From NCBI GenBank assembly GCA_965214235.1, contig CBDCBH010000002.1, positions 1,240,001-1,304,000 on the forward strand: a DNA stretch of 64,000 nucleotides, in the 5' to 3' direction. Position numbers and translations under genes: made by a program. The notes below the pieces were generated by a model that saw nothing but the letters and a program-made list of their open reading frames with translations, ran no database searches and was not told the origin of the DNA. This DNA comes from Ilyomonas sp965214235 (GTDB lineage Bacteria > Bacteroidota > Bacteroidia > Chitinophagales > Chitinophagaceae). Below, piece after piece: positions 32,957 to 41,559 of the stretch (position 1 is its first letter; every line of letters starts with the position of its first letter).

Positions 32957-34894
32957 ATGATTAATATTACATTACCCGATGGTACTGTGCGGCAATATGA
33001 AGCAGGCGCTACTTCACTGGATGTTGCTAAATCTATCTCCGAAGGGTTAGCCAGAAAAGTGTTAGCCGCCAATATAAACGGCCAGGTGTGGGATGCCACA
33101 AGACCCATTCATGAAGACGCTAATCTTACTTTACTAACATGGAATGATGCCGACGGGAAAAGCACATTCTGGCATTCGTCTGCGCACCTCATGGCAGAAG
33201 CGGTGGAAAGCATGTTTCCCGGCGTAAAGTTTTGGGTAGGTCCGCCGTTGGAAAACGGATTTTATTATGACATGGATTTGGGTGGCAGGCAAATAACAGA
33301 AGATGATTTGATAGCATTGGAAAAAAAGATGAATGAACTGGCAAAGCAAAGCAATGCCTACACCCGCAAACCTATTTCAAAAAAAGATGCTGTTGCTTAT
33401 TTTGAAGAAAAAGGTGATGAATATAAGTTAGACCTGTTGCAGGGTTTGGAAGATGGCAACATTACGTTTTATAGCCAGGGAAATTTTACCGATTTATGTC
33501 GCGGTCCGCACATTCCCAACACTGGTTTCATTAAAGCCATCAAGCTTACCAATATTGCAGGTGCATATTGGAAAGGGGATGAAAAAAATAAACAGTTAAC
33601 CCGCATTTACGGCATCACTTTCCCTTCTCAAAAAGAGTTAGATGAATATCTTTTAATGCTGGAAGAAGCAAAGAAGCGAGACCATCGCAAATTGGGTAAA
33701 GAACTCGGCATTTATACCATGGATGATGATGTGGGACAAGGTTTGATTTTATGGATGCCCAATGGAACCGTTATTATTGAAGAGCTTGAAAAATTAGCCA
33801 AAGAAACAGAAGAAGATGCGGGTTACAAACGTGTAGTTACACCGCATATTGCGAAAGAAAGTTTGTATCTAACCAGCGGGCATTTGCCATACTACCAGGA
33901 CAGCATGTATCCGCCGATGGAGTTAGAAGGAACGAAGTACTATTTAAAAGCTATGAACTGCCCGCATCATCATAAAATATTTGATGCAGAGCCGCGCAGT
34001 TATAAAGATATGCCACTGCGATTGGCAGAGTACGGAACCTGTTACCGCTACGAGCAAAGCGGCGAGCTATTTGGCTTGATGCGCGTACGTTGCCTGCACA
34101 TGAATGATGCGCATATCTATTGCACACAAGAACAGTTTGCTGAAGAATTCAGAGCCGTAAATGATATGTATTTGAAGTATTTTAAAATCTTTGGGATTGA
34201 TAAATACGTGATGCGCTTAAGTCTTCATGATCCTTTAAAGTTGGGGGAAAAATATGTGAATGAACCCGAGCTTTGGTTAGAAACAGAAGATATGGTAAGG
34301 CAGGTGCTGAAAGATAATAGTGTGCCGTTTGTAGAAGTGGCTGGTGAAGGCGCCTTTTACGGACCGAAGATAGATGTACAGATATGGAGCGCCATTGGAC
34401 GAGAATTTACTTTAGCTACTAACCAGGTTGATTTTGCGCAAGGCCGCCGCTTTAAACTTCATTTTACCAATCATAACAATGAGCCGGAAACGCCGCTGAT
34501 TATTCATCGTGCGCCGCTGGGCACCCATGAACGTTTTATTGGGTTTTTGCTGGAACATTATGCCGGAAAATTTCCGCTTTGGTTATCGCCATTGCAGGTA
34601 AAAATTCTGCCAATTAGCGATAAGTTTTTGCCGTATGTAAATGAAGTAAAAACAAAGCTGAAAAAGAAAGGCATCAGGGTTGAAACGGATGAGCGCAGCG
34701 AAAAAATCGGCAAAAAAATTCGCGAAGCAGAATTAAGCCGTGTGCCTTATATGCTTGTAATAGGAGAGAAAGAATGGAACGAAAACAAAGTATCGGTTCG
34801 TAAGCAGGGAAAAGGTGATGCGGGCAGTATTCTGATTGATGAATTTATTCAGAATATTGTATCTGAAATTGAAGAGCGGAAATCTGGTAATTAG
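32957..34894 (+). CDS. thrS: Threonyl-tRNA synthetase
   Basis: This 645-residue class II enzyme charges tRNA(Thr). The N-terminal TGS domain is residues 1-60 (INITLPDGTVRQYEAG) and the editing domain about 70-230 (HSSAHLMAEAV with its catalytic His). The catalytic core has AMNCPHHHKIF, which includes the zinc Cys, and the anticodon domain is about 540-640 (PLQVKILPISDKF). The length is normal. A broken coiled-coil gene and infC follow on the same strand. Confidence 0.98.
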   Translation: MINITLPDGTVRQYEAGATSLDVAKSISEGLARKVLAANINGQVWDATRPIHEDANLTLLTWNDADGKSTFWHSSAHLMAEAVESMFPGVKFWVGPPLENGFYYDMDLGGRQITEDDLIALEKKMNELAKQSNAYTRKPISKKDAVAYFEEKGDEYKLDLLQGLEDGNITFYSQGNFTDLCRGPHIPNTGFIKAIKLTNIAGAYWKGDEKNKQLTRIYGITFPSQKELDEYLLMLEEAKKRDHRKLGKELGIYTMDDDVGQGLILWMPNGTVIIEELEKLAKETEEDAGYKRVVTPHIAKESLYLTSGHLPYYQDSMYPPMELEGTKYYLKAMNCPHHHKIFDAEPRSYKDMPLRLAEYGTCYRYEQSGELFGLMRVRCLHMNDAHIYCTQEQFAEEFRAVNDMYLKYFKIFGIDKYVMRLSLHDPLKLGEKYVNEPELWLETEDMVRQVLKDNSVPFVEVAGEGAFYGPKIDVQIWSAIGREFTLATNQVDFAQGRRFKLHFTNHNNEPETPLIIHRAPLGTHERFIGFLLEHYAGKFPLWLSPLQVKILPISDKFLPYVNEVKTKLKKKGIRVETDERSEKIGKKIREAELSRVPYMLVIGEKEWNENKVSVRKQGKGDAGSILIDEFIQNIVSEIEERKSGN

Positions 34895-34912
34895 TTTTTA
34901 TTTTTACAGGGA

Positions 34913-35233
34913 ATGACAGCTACGCAATCTTTAAAACTTTTCGAAATTTCCAAACGTTATTTTCAAAATAAAAATGATGCAAGGTCGTTTGTAAAGAAAT
35001 AGAAACTTTGGTTGATAATAAATTCAATTTGGAAAAAGATAAACATGCTTCTAAATCGGCGATTGATAAATTAGACAAAAAAATTGAGTTGGTAAGAAAG
35101 GACTTGCAAATAGGTTTTGCAGAAATAAAAAGCGAGATGAGATATGAGTTTAATAAAATTAATTTGGTTTGTCAGCACAATATTTGCTATTGTCGCTCTT
35201 TTGTATACACGAATTAGGATTTTTGATAAATAA
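34913..35233 (+). pseudogene. Coiled-coil membrane protein gene broken by two frameshifts
   Basis: Three pieces in different frames join into one sensible protein of about 105 residues. The first piece is MTATQSLKLFEISKRYF...FVKK up to a TAG at 35000-35002. The second is IETLVDNKFNLEKDKHAS...SEMRYEFNK, and the third is KLIWFVSTIFAIVALLYTRIRIFDK, ending at 35233. It matches the layout of small coiled-coil proteins with a C-terminal membrane helix (DUF1640-like). Both breaks lie in A runs: one A seems lost near 34995 and one gained near 35158. It is either decaying or mis-sequenced. It lies between thrS and infC. Confidence 0.75.
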
Positions 35234-35276
35234 ATTTTAATCACAACAAAAACAATTATTCACCAAACATCAGTTA

Positions 35277-35846
35277 ATGGCATTACCACCCAGAGGAAGA
35301 TTTAACCCCAGATTCAACAGGCAGCCGGAGCCTGAACATCACATCAACGATAGAATCCGCGTACCCGAAGTTCGTCTTGTAGGCGACAATGTTACAGTCG
35401 GCGTATATCCAACAGAGGAAGCGCGAAAAATAGCGCAGCAGCAAGAGTTAGATCTTGTTGAAATATCTCCCAATGCTACACCGCCGGTTTGCAAAATCAT
35501 TGATTATAAAAAATTTCTTTACGAAAAAAAACGTAAGGAAAAAGAAATGAAAGCCAATGCCAAACAAAGTGAAGTAAAAGAAATTCGCTTTACGCCAAGC
35601 ACAGACGATCATGACTTTGATTTTAAAGCAAAACATGCTGAAGGCTTTTTGAAAGATGGCAACAAAGTTAAAGCGTATGTACAGTTTAAAGGTCGTGCCA
35701 TTATGTTTCAGGATCGTGGCCAGTTGCTGCTTTTAAAGTTCGCAGAACGCCTTGCTGAAGTTGGCGCATTGGAAAGTATGCCGAAGATGGAAGGCAAGCG
35801 AATGTTGGCAATGTTCGCTCCAAAATCTGCTAAAAAGAAAGCGTAG
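35277..35846 (+). CDS. infC: Translation initiation factor IF-3
   Basis: This 189-residue protein is IF-3. The N-terminal domain has INDRIRVPEVRLVGDNVTVGVYPTEEARKIA-type sequence, the linker contains the basic KKRKEKEMKANAKQ, and the C-terminal domain holds KEIRFTPSTDDHDFDFKAKHAEGFL. About 25 residues precede the usual start and are Pro- and Arg-rich. The usual followers rpmI and rplT are missing: a terminator comes 19 bases after the stop and then fumC. Confidence 0.97.
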   Translation: MALPPRGRFNPRFNRQPEPEHHINDRIRVPEVRLVGDNVTVGVYPTEEARKIAQQQELDLVEISPNATPPVCKIIDYKKFLYEKKRKEKEMKANAKQSEVKEIRFTPSTDDHDFDFKAKHAEGFLKDGNKVKAYVQFKGRAIMFQDRGQLLLLKFAERLAEVGALESMPKMEGKRMLAMFAPKSAKKKA

Positions 35847-35865
35847 CTTATTACGATAATCATAC

Positions 35866-35896
35866 AAAAGGAAGCTGTTTATTCAGCTTCCTTTTC
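35866..35896 (+). terminator. Terminator of infC
   Basis: A perfect 12-bp stem (AAAAGGAAGCTG with CAGCTTCCTTTT) encloses a 6-base loop. Its T run ends the stem, followed by CGCG. Confidence 0.9.
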
Positions 35897-36065
35897 GCGT
35901 TTTCTGAACTGAGATAAAAGAGATGTTTGAGATTTGTGAGATGTTGATTGTTCATTTTATTCATTCAATTTTTATAAAGTAAATAGTAAAGCATCTATAT
36001 ACCAAACATCACATCCATCACACCAATCTTAGTTCAGACTATCTTCGCAACTTCAAAAAAACAAC

Positions 36066-37466
36066 ATGAGTTACCGTATAGAAAAAGATACAATGGGCGA
36101 AGTGAAAGTACCTGCCGATGTATATTGGGGGGCGCAAACGCAACGCAGCATTGAAAACTTTAAGATTGCGCAGGACATTAATAAAATGCCGAAAGAAATT
36201 ATCAAAGCATTTGCCTATTTAAAAAAAGCGGCTGCACTTACCAATGAAGAATTAGGCGTTTTACCAAAAGAAAAAGCCGACCTGATTGCACAGGTTTGCG
36301 ATGAAATTGTAAGTGATAAATTAAATGACCAGTTTCCTTTGGTTGTTTGGCAAACCGGCAGCGGCACGCAAAGCAACATGAATGCAAATGAAGTGATTGC
36401 TTATCGTTCGCATGTTATTCACGGCGGACAATTAACTGATAAAGAAAAATTTATTCATCCCAACGATGATGTAAATAAATCTCAATCCAGCAACGATACA
36501 TTTCCTACAGCCATGCACATTGCAGCTTATAAAATTTTAATGGAAACCACCTTGCCCGGCATTGAAAAACTGCGCGATACGTTAGCGCAAAAAAGCAAGG
36601 CTTTTATTAATGTTGTGAAGATTGGCCGCACACATTTTATGGATGCAACACCGCTGACGTTAGGGCAAGAATTTAGTGGTTATGTATCGCAGTTGAATCA
36701 TGGTATTAAAGCTATAAAAAACACACTGGCGCATCTTAGCGAGCTGGCTCTCGGCGGCACTGCCGTCGGCACAGGAATCAATACACCAAATGGTTACAGT
36801 GAGTTAGTAGCGAAATACATCGCGCAGCTAACCGGTTTTCCTTTTGTTACAGCGGAAAATAAGTTTGAAGCTTTGGCAGCGCACGATGCTATTGTAGAAT
36901 CTCATGGTGCGCTAAAAACAATTGCTGTTAGTTTAATGAAAATTGCAAATGACATCCGTATGTTGTCAAGTGGTCCGCGCAGCGGCATTGGTGAAATTTT
37001 TATACCTGATAATGAACCGGGCTCTTCAATTATGCCGGGCAAAGTTAACCCTACACAATGCGAAGCGTTAACCATGATTGCAGCACAGGTAATGGGTAAT
37101 GATGTTGCCATTAACATTGGCGGCGCAATGGGTCATTTTGAATTGAATGTATTTAAGCCGGTGATGATTTATAACTTTCTTCACAGCGCAAGATTGATTG
37201 GTGACGGCTGCGTTTCTTTCAACGATAAATGCGCTGCTGGTATCGAACCTATTGAAGCCAACATCAGCAAACATGTACAAAACAGTTTAATGCTGGTAAC
37301 TGCATTAAATACAAAAATAGGCTATTACAAAGCCGCAGAAATTGCACAAAAAGCGCATAAGCAAAACACAACATTAAAACACATGGCGGTACAGCTTGGA
37401 TATGTAACACCGGAACAGTTTGACGAATGGGTTGTACCTGCTAACATGGTGGGTGAAATTAAATAA
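36066..37466 (+). CDS. fumC: Fumarate hydratase, class II
   Basis: This 466-residue enzyme interconverts fumarate and malate in the citric acid cycle. The class II signature GSSIMPGKVNPTQCEA lies near residues 317-332, with SGTQSNMNANEV and QSSNDTFPTAMH earlier and the catalytic His region GRTHFMDATPLTLGQEF near residue 187. The length is normal and no Fe-S cysteines are needed in this class. TATCTTCG at 36050-36057 is a weak -7 candidate. Confidence 0.97.
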   Translation: MSYRIEKDTMGEVKVPADVYWGAQTQRSIENFKIAQDINKMPKEIIKAFAYLKKAAALTNEELGVLPKEKADLIAQVCDEIVSDKLNDQFPLVVWQTGSGTQSNMNANEVIAYRSHVIHGGQLTDKEKFIHPNDDVNKSQSSNDTFPTAMHIAAYKILMETTLPGIEKLRDTLAQKSKAFINVVKIGRTHFMDATPLTLGQEFSGYVSQLNHGIKAIKNTLAHLSELALGGTAVGTGINTPNGYSELVAKYIAQLTGFPFVTAENKFEALAAHDAIVESHGALKTIAVSLMKIANDIRMLSSGPRSGIGEIFIPDNEPGSSIMPGKVNPTQCEALTMIAAQVMGNDVAINIGGAMGHFELNVFKPVMIYNFLHSARLIGDGCVSFNDKCAAGIEPIEANISKHVQNSLMLVTALNTKIGYYKAAEIAQKAHKQNTTLKHMAVQLGYVTPEQFDEWVVPANMVGEIK

Positions 37467-37542
37467 AGTATCAGGCAATTTTGTTGTTGTTGCATCGTTT
37501 CTGTTTTTTAAACAGATAAACAGCAATTTTAAACTACTTCCT

Positions 37543-38451
37543 ATGAAGCGATTATTGGTTTTCGGTTTTGTGTTCAGCATTGCCGTGCTTATTTTGTTTT
37601 CCTGTCAAAAAGAATTAAGTCAGGAATCGAATAACAACACAGCCAGTTTTAGTTTGCACGATACTACATTGTCTTGTTACCCGATAATTGTAAATGGAAC
37701 TTATTATGATGGTGTTGCGGCTACGCGCGATACAAACTTTATTAAAATTGTAGTAAATGTAAAAGCAACCGGCAACTATACAATTACAAGCAGCAAACAA
37801 AACGGATTTTATTTTTCCGATTCCGGTTTTTTTAGCAAACCCGGTATTGATACACTGATATTAAAAGCGCAAGGTGTGCCTATTCTTATTCAATCCACTT
37901 CATTCACTCTTACTGCCGATTCATTAGGTGCATGCAGCTTTTTTGTGAATGTGCAAGACAGCACCGGCACCGGTTTGGGTAGTGCCGGCGGCGGCACTAC
38001 TGTTGGCAGCGATAGCAGTTATATCGACCCGAATTTAGCTACAACAAACACCTGGCATTTTACCGATACTGCTACCAAAATCACTTACAGCGGCACATTT
38101 ACAACCTTGGAAGGTGCCGGTTTTAGAAACGATACTTTGTTTGTAGCAGGGCAGACTTCTACATTAGATACCTTGTTTGGTATGACGATTCTGATGCCAT
38201 CTGCTACTATCACACCTGGCATTTACCCCATTAATGCAAGCAATAACTTGGCTTTACAAAAGTCGGCTAATGGCAGCGATATTTATTATGCTAACAATGT
38301 TACAGCCTCTGTTGGCAAAGGCAATTCCTACATTACTATTATCAGTAACAGCAATGGTCAGTTAACCGGATCGTTTCATGTGTATGCGTCATTAAACGGT
38401 GCTGCTCCGCCCACATTAATTGAAGGTTCGTTCAATTGTCCGGTTCATTAA
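37543..38451 (+). CDS. Unknown lipoprotein, beta-rich
   Basis: This 302-residue protein has a lipoprotein signal with Cys near residue 20 (VLILFSCQKE). The rest is Ser-, Thr- and Gly-rich with alternating strands and a Gly-rich linker (GLGSAGGGTT) between two halves. It is likely surface or periplasmic. I do not recognise a family. It starts 76 bases after fumC and ends in a very strong hairpin. Confidence 0.7.
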   Translation: MKRLLVFGFVFSIAVLILFSCQKELSQESNNNTASFSLHDTTLSCYPIIVNGTYYDGVAATRDTNFIKIVVNVKATGNYTITSSKQNGFYFSDSGFFSKPGIDTLILKAQGVPILIQSTSFTLTADSLGACSFFVNVQDSTGTGLGSAGGGTTVGSDSSYIDPNLATTNTWHFTDTATKITYSGTFTTLEGAGFRNDTLFVAGQTSTLDTLFGMTILMPSATITPGIYPINASNNLALQKSANGSDIYYANNVTASVGKGNSYITIISNSNGQLTGSFHVYASLNGAAPPTLIEGSFNCPVH

Positions 38452-38469
38452 TCTTATTTCATATACTTA

Positions 38470-38512
38470 CAAAAACAAACTGCTACAATAATGTTGTAGC
38501 AGTTTGTTTTTG
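38470..38512 (+). terminator. Very strong terminator after the lipoprotein gene
   Basis: A perfect 19-bp stem pairs 38470-38488 with 38494-38512 around a 5-base loop. The T tract (GTTTGTTTTTG) is part of the descending arm, and the sequence is a near variant of the 14-base word. It lies 18 bases after the stop. Confidence 0.92.
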
Positions 38513-38698
38513 CACCATTTTTTAATTGATATTCATACATTCTTATTCTCTGAAACCCTTTGCAGGTATGGCTTTCTGCAATCATAAATCTAATTACACC
38601 ATTTTCAATTCAATAGCATGTTATGTGCTTAGCTCGAGGCTCAATACTTGTAGCATGAGGCTTGCATCTTATATCCGGTAACCTGAGATAAACCAGTA

Positions 38699-39988
38699 TT
38701 ATAGGTTTATTTCTCCTATTAAAAAAACACTACCGCAAACCAATACCAAATCGTCTTTCTCTGCAATGGTTATCGCCGTTTGCAACGCATCGTTTACATT
38801 TTCAAATGCTTTGCCTTGCAAGCCAATGCCAGCGGCTATGTCAGCCATTTGATGTTCGCTCATAGCACGCGGGGTTTGGGGTTTGGTAAAATAATAATTT
38901 GCTGTTTTGGGCAGATACGATAAAGCTCTTTCTACATCTTTATCTTTTACCATACCAATCACAATATAAAGCGAATTATACGATACCATTTCCAGTTGCT
39001 CAGCCACCTGTTTCATGCCATCGGCATTGTGCGCAACGTCGGTAATGATAGAAGGATTTTCGTGTATCAGCTCCCATCTTCCATGTAAGCCTGTAAGCTT
39101 TTTTACATGCCGTAATGCTTCTCTTATTTGTATCGAAGAAATAACATAACCAACTGATTGCAAATACTTAACAGCTTCCAAAACCGTAAGTATATTTTTT
39201 GTTTGATATAAGCCTGGAAGGTCAAGATGATACGTTTCCCTGCTATCCGTTTTTTTATCAGCCACTGTTACCGTTAGCTGATGATGTGCATACTCAAATT
39301 CAGAAACATAATAATTGTGCTGCGCAAAGAGTAAAGGAGCTGCTTTTTCTTTTGCTGTATTTATAAAAACAGGCTCTGTTTCGGGCATTACTTCACCGAT
39401 AATAGCTGACACGTGTGGTTTCATGATGCCTGCTTTTTCATAAGCAATTTTTTGAAGTGTATCGCCTAAAATCTGGGTATGATCCAAACCAATATTTGTG
39501 ATGATACTCACTATCGGCGTAATGATGTTAGTGCTATCCAAACGCCCGCCCAGTCCGGTTTCTATCACTGCAATATCAACTCCGTTCTGTTCAAAATAAT
39601 CAAACGCCATTGCCACTGTTATCTCAAAAAAAGAAGGCTCTATTTCTTCAATCAACGGCTTAACTTTTTCTGTAAAATCAACAACAAATTGTTGTTCGCA
39701 CAGCTTCCCGTTTATCTTAATTCTTTCCCTGAAATCATACAAATGCGGCGATGTGTACAAACCTGTTTTATAACCTGCCGTTTGCAAAATAGCCGCCAGC
39801 ATGTGGCTTACCGAACCTTTGCCGTTGGTGCCTGCAATATGTACTGTTTTTATTTTGTTTTGAGGATTGCCGAGCGCCTCGCAAAGCCTGATGGTATTGG
39901 TTAAATCAGCTTTGATGGCATCGGCGCCAAGCTTACTGAAAAGCGGTAATTTTTTATAGAGATAGTCAATAGTTTCTTCGTAATTCAT
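38699..39988 (-). CDS. folC: Folylpolyglutamate synthase / dihydrofolate synthase
   Basis: This 429-residue Mur-ligase-family enzyme adds glutamate to folates. The P loop TVHIAGTNGKGSVSHMLA lies near residues 45-62. TSPHLYDFRERIKINGK follows, then the IETGLGGRLDSTN and GLDHTQILGDTLQKIAYEKAGI segments, and the C-terminal domain holds ELIHENPSIITDVAHNADG. The start at 39988 gives the usual N-terminus (MNYEETIDYLYKKLP); the frame is open to 40057. It follows a TonB-family gene on the same strand, a common arrangement in the phylum. Confidence 0.95.
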   Translation of the reverse strand: MNYEETIDYLYKKLPLFSKLGADAIKADLTNTIRLCEALGNPQNKIKTVHIAGTNGKGSVSHMLAAILQTAGYKTGLYTSPHLYDFRERIKINGKLCEQQFVVDFTEKVKPLIEEIEPSFFEITVAMAFDYFEQNGVDIAVIETGLGGRLDSTNIITPIVSIITNIGLDHTQILGDTLQKIAYEKAGIMKPHVSAIIGEVMPETEPVFINTAKEKAAPLLFAQHNYYVSEFEYAHHQLTVTVADKKTDSRETYHLDLPGLYQTKNILTVLEAVKYLQSVGYVISSIQIREALRHVKKLTGLHGRWELIHENPSIITDVAHNADGMKQVAEQLEMVSYNSLYIVIGMVKDKDVERALSYLPKTANYYFTKPQTPRAMSEHQMADIAAGIGLQGKAFENVNDALQTAITIAEKDDLVLVCGSVFLIGEINL

Positions 39989-40119
39989 ACATCTGCAAAG
40001 ATGCTGAATGAAATGAAACATCTGAACCACGAAGGCATAAAGAACACCGAGGAACACTAAGTTTTATTTCACGGTTTTTTGTGAAACTTTGTGTACACCG
40101 TGTCTATGTGGTTCCAATC

Positions 40120-41010
40120 TTATCCGCGCAGCTTGAAATCAAACACAATGGTTCCGGTTTGTTCATCTGCGCTTCCTGCATTTAATTTTAATTGTTTGGC
40201 TTTTGATACTGCAATGCTTCGTATGTTTTGATTCGTTGTTGTGGTTCCTCTTGGGTTGATAGTTGCATCAATTACATTACCATTTGCATTTACAGTTATA
40301 TCAACCGCAACCTTTGCATTTTCGTTAAAATCATCTGTGAATGAAGGCAGGTGCGTAAAGTGCCGTCCGCTCAATCCGCTTCTAATGCTCACGCCACCTT
40401 TACCAGCTCCGCCATTGCCGGTATAGCTGTCGGAAGCCGCGCTGCCATTGGGTTTTCCCTGGTCGCCTTTGCTACCGGCAATGCCCTGGTTGCGCACGTT
40501 GTTGTAACTGTCTGCACCATTGCCACCGCTATTATTTTGCGTTGTTCCGCCTTTGTATAACGCTTTGGGTTTGGGCGGCGCGGGCGTTGCAACCACCACT
40601 TGTTCTTTTTGTTTAGGCTTTGTTTTGGGTATTACCGATTGGTGTTTGGGTTGAATTTTTGGTTTGGGCGATGTATGAATTAAGGGAACATTTTTATCGT
40701 TGTTTTGGGCCACGTCTTTGCTTTCATCCGGCTCATCGTGCGAGGCTACAGCTTTTGGCGGCTGCACGTTTGTTTCTTCTTCCTTCGACATCTCGCCGTG
40801 CATTTGCGGAGCCACGGTTCCCAGCCCGGCATCGCTGTTGCCTAAGTTTACTTCAATGCCGTTATCTACCACAGGTTGCGGTGTTTGCGGCTCCGTCCAG
40901 CTTATTAAAAACATGAGTAAAAACAAAGCAATGCATATTGCCAACGTTATACTCAAAGCTTTTATGTTTTTATTTCGCTCAAACTCTTGTTCTGTGTACG
41001 ACAAATTCAT
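40120..41010 (-). CDS. TonB-family energy transducer-like protein
   Basis: This 296-residue protein has one N-terminal membrane helix (about residues 18-41; ALSITLAICIALFLLMFLI). A long Pro-, Lys- and Gln-rich periplasmic linker (about 95-150) and a Gly- and Asn-rich stretch follow. The C-terminal TonB-like domain (about 225-296) includes KVAVDITVNANGNVIDATINP. It should couple the proton gradient to outer-membrane receptors. exbB and exbD are not inside the window. It lies 131 bases upstream of folC. Confidence 0.87.
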   Translation of the reverse strand: MNLSYTEQEFERNKNIKALSITLAICIALFLLMFLISWTEPQTPQPVVDNGIEVNLGNSDAGLGTVAPQMHGEMSKEEETNVQPPKAVASHDEPDESKDVAQNNDKNVPLIHTSPKPKIQPKHQSVIPKTKPKQKEQVVVATPAPPKPKALYKGGTTQNNSGGNGADSYNNVRNQGIAGSKGDQGKPNGSAASDSYTGNGGAGKGGVSIRSGLSGRHFTHLPSFTDDFNENAKVAVDITVNANGNVIDATINPRGTTTTNQNIRSIAVSKAKQLKLNAGSADEQTGTIVFDFKLRG

Positions 41011-41131
41011 CCTGATAAAAATAAAGAGGTAGTTGTTACAAAGATGTCAACTCTTATTTCTATTTTTTATTGTGTTGGATTTTTATTGAAGAAGATGAGG
41101 TTATTCACAAAAGACAGAGATGTTTTAAAAA

Positions 41132-41207
41132 TGGAGCCAACTATCGGAATCGAACCGACGACCCTTTCATTACGAATGAAATGCTCTACCATCTGAGCTA
41201 AGTTGGC
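41132..41207 (-). tRNA. tRNA-Thr (CGT anticodon)
   Basis: Read on the minus strand, the acceptor stem GCCAACT pairs with AGTTGGC, the D arm is TAGCTCAGATGGTAGAGCA, the anticodon loop TTCGTAA gives CGT, and the T arm holds TTCGATT. The 3' CCA is encoded at 41132-41134. A -7-like TATCTTCG lies upstream at 41218-41225 (minus strand). It should read ACG. Confidence 0.97.
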
Positions 41208-41559
41208 AATTAAAAAGCGAAGATAAAATTTGATAAGAATGTTTGCACTTAAAAAAACTTATCACAACAAAAATAGATGTCTGTTTTGATGCACCCCAAT
41301 GCGATAAAAAAAGTGCAGCACCGTATTGAGGGCAATTGCGGAATGTTGCAACCCGAATTACTATCAATTAATTTTGACGACATAGTTACAATAAAAATCG
41401 GGAGTCAAAAAGTTATAAGCGATTGTACTCATTCTTTGCACAGTTGTACAGTAATGTTTCCTACTTTAGCTTTCCTGAAATAGTAAAAAAAACTGCTGCT
41501 ACGATTGTATCTTTTCACAAACAACAACTTTATTCATTTGCCATAAAACAAACACCAAC
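41208..41559. other. 352-base gap without a supported gene
   Basis: Besides the probable tRNA-Thr promoter at 41218-41225 (minus strand), nothing convincing was seen. A 68-codon frame at 41277-41483 has no recognisable features. Confidence 0.5.

Noticed and set aside
41101..41196. Plus-strand frame across tRNA-Thr with a GIEPTT-like peptide
   Set aside because: It is the antisense of the tRNA; this peptide is a well-known artefact of translating tRNA complement.
41277..41483. 68-codon plus-strand frame
   Set aside because: No signal, domain, promoter or terminator was seen, and it partly overlaps a minus-strand frame of equal quality.
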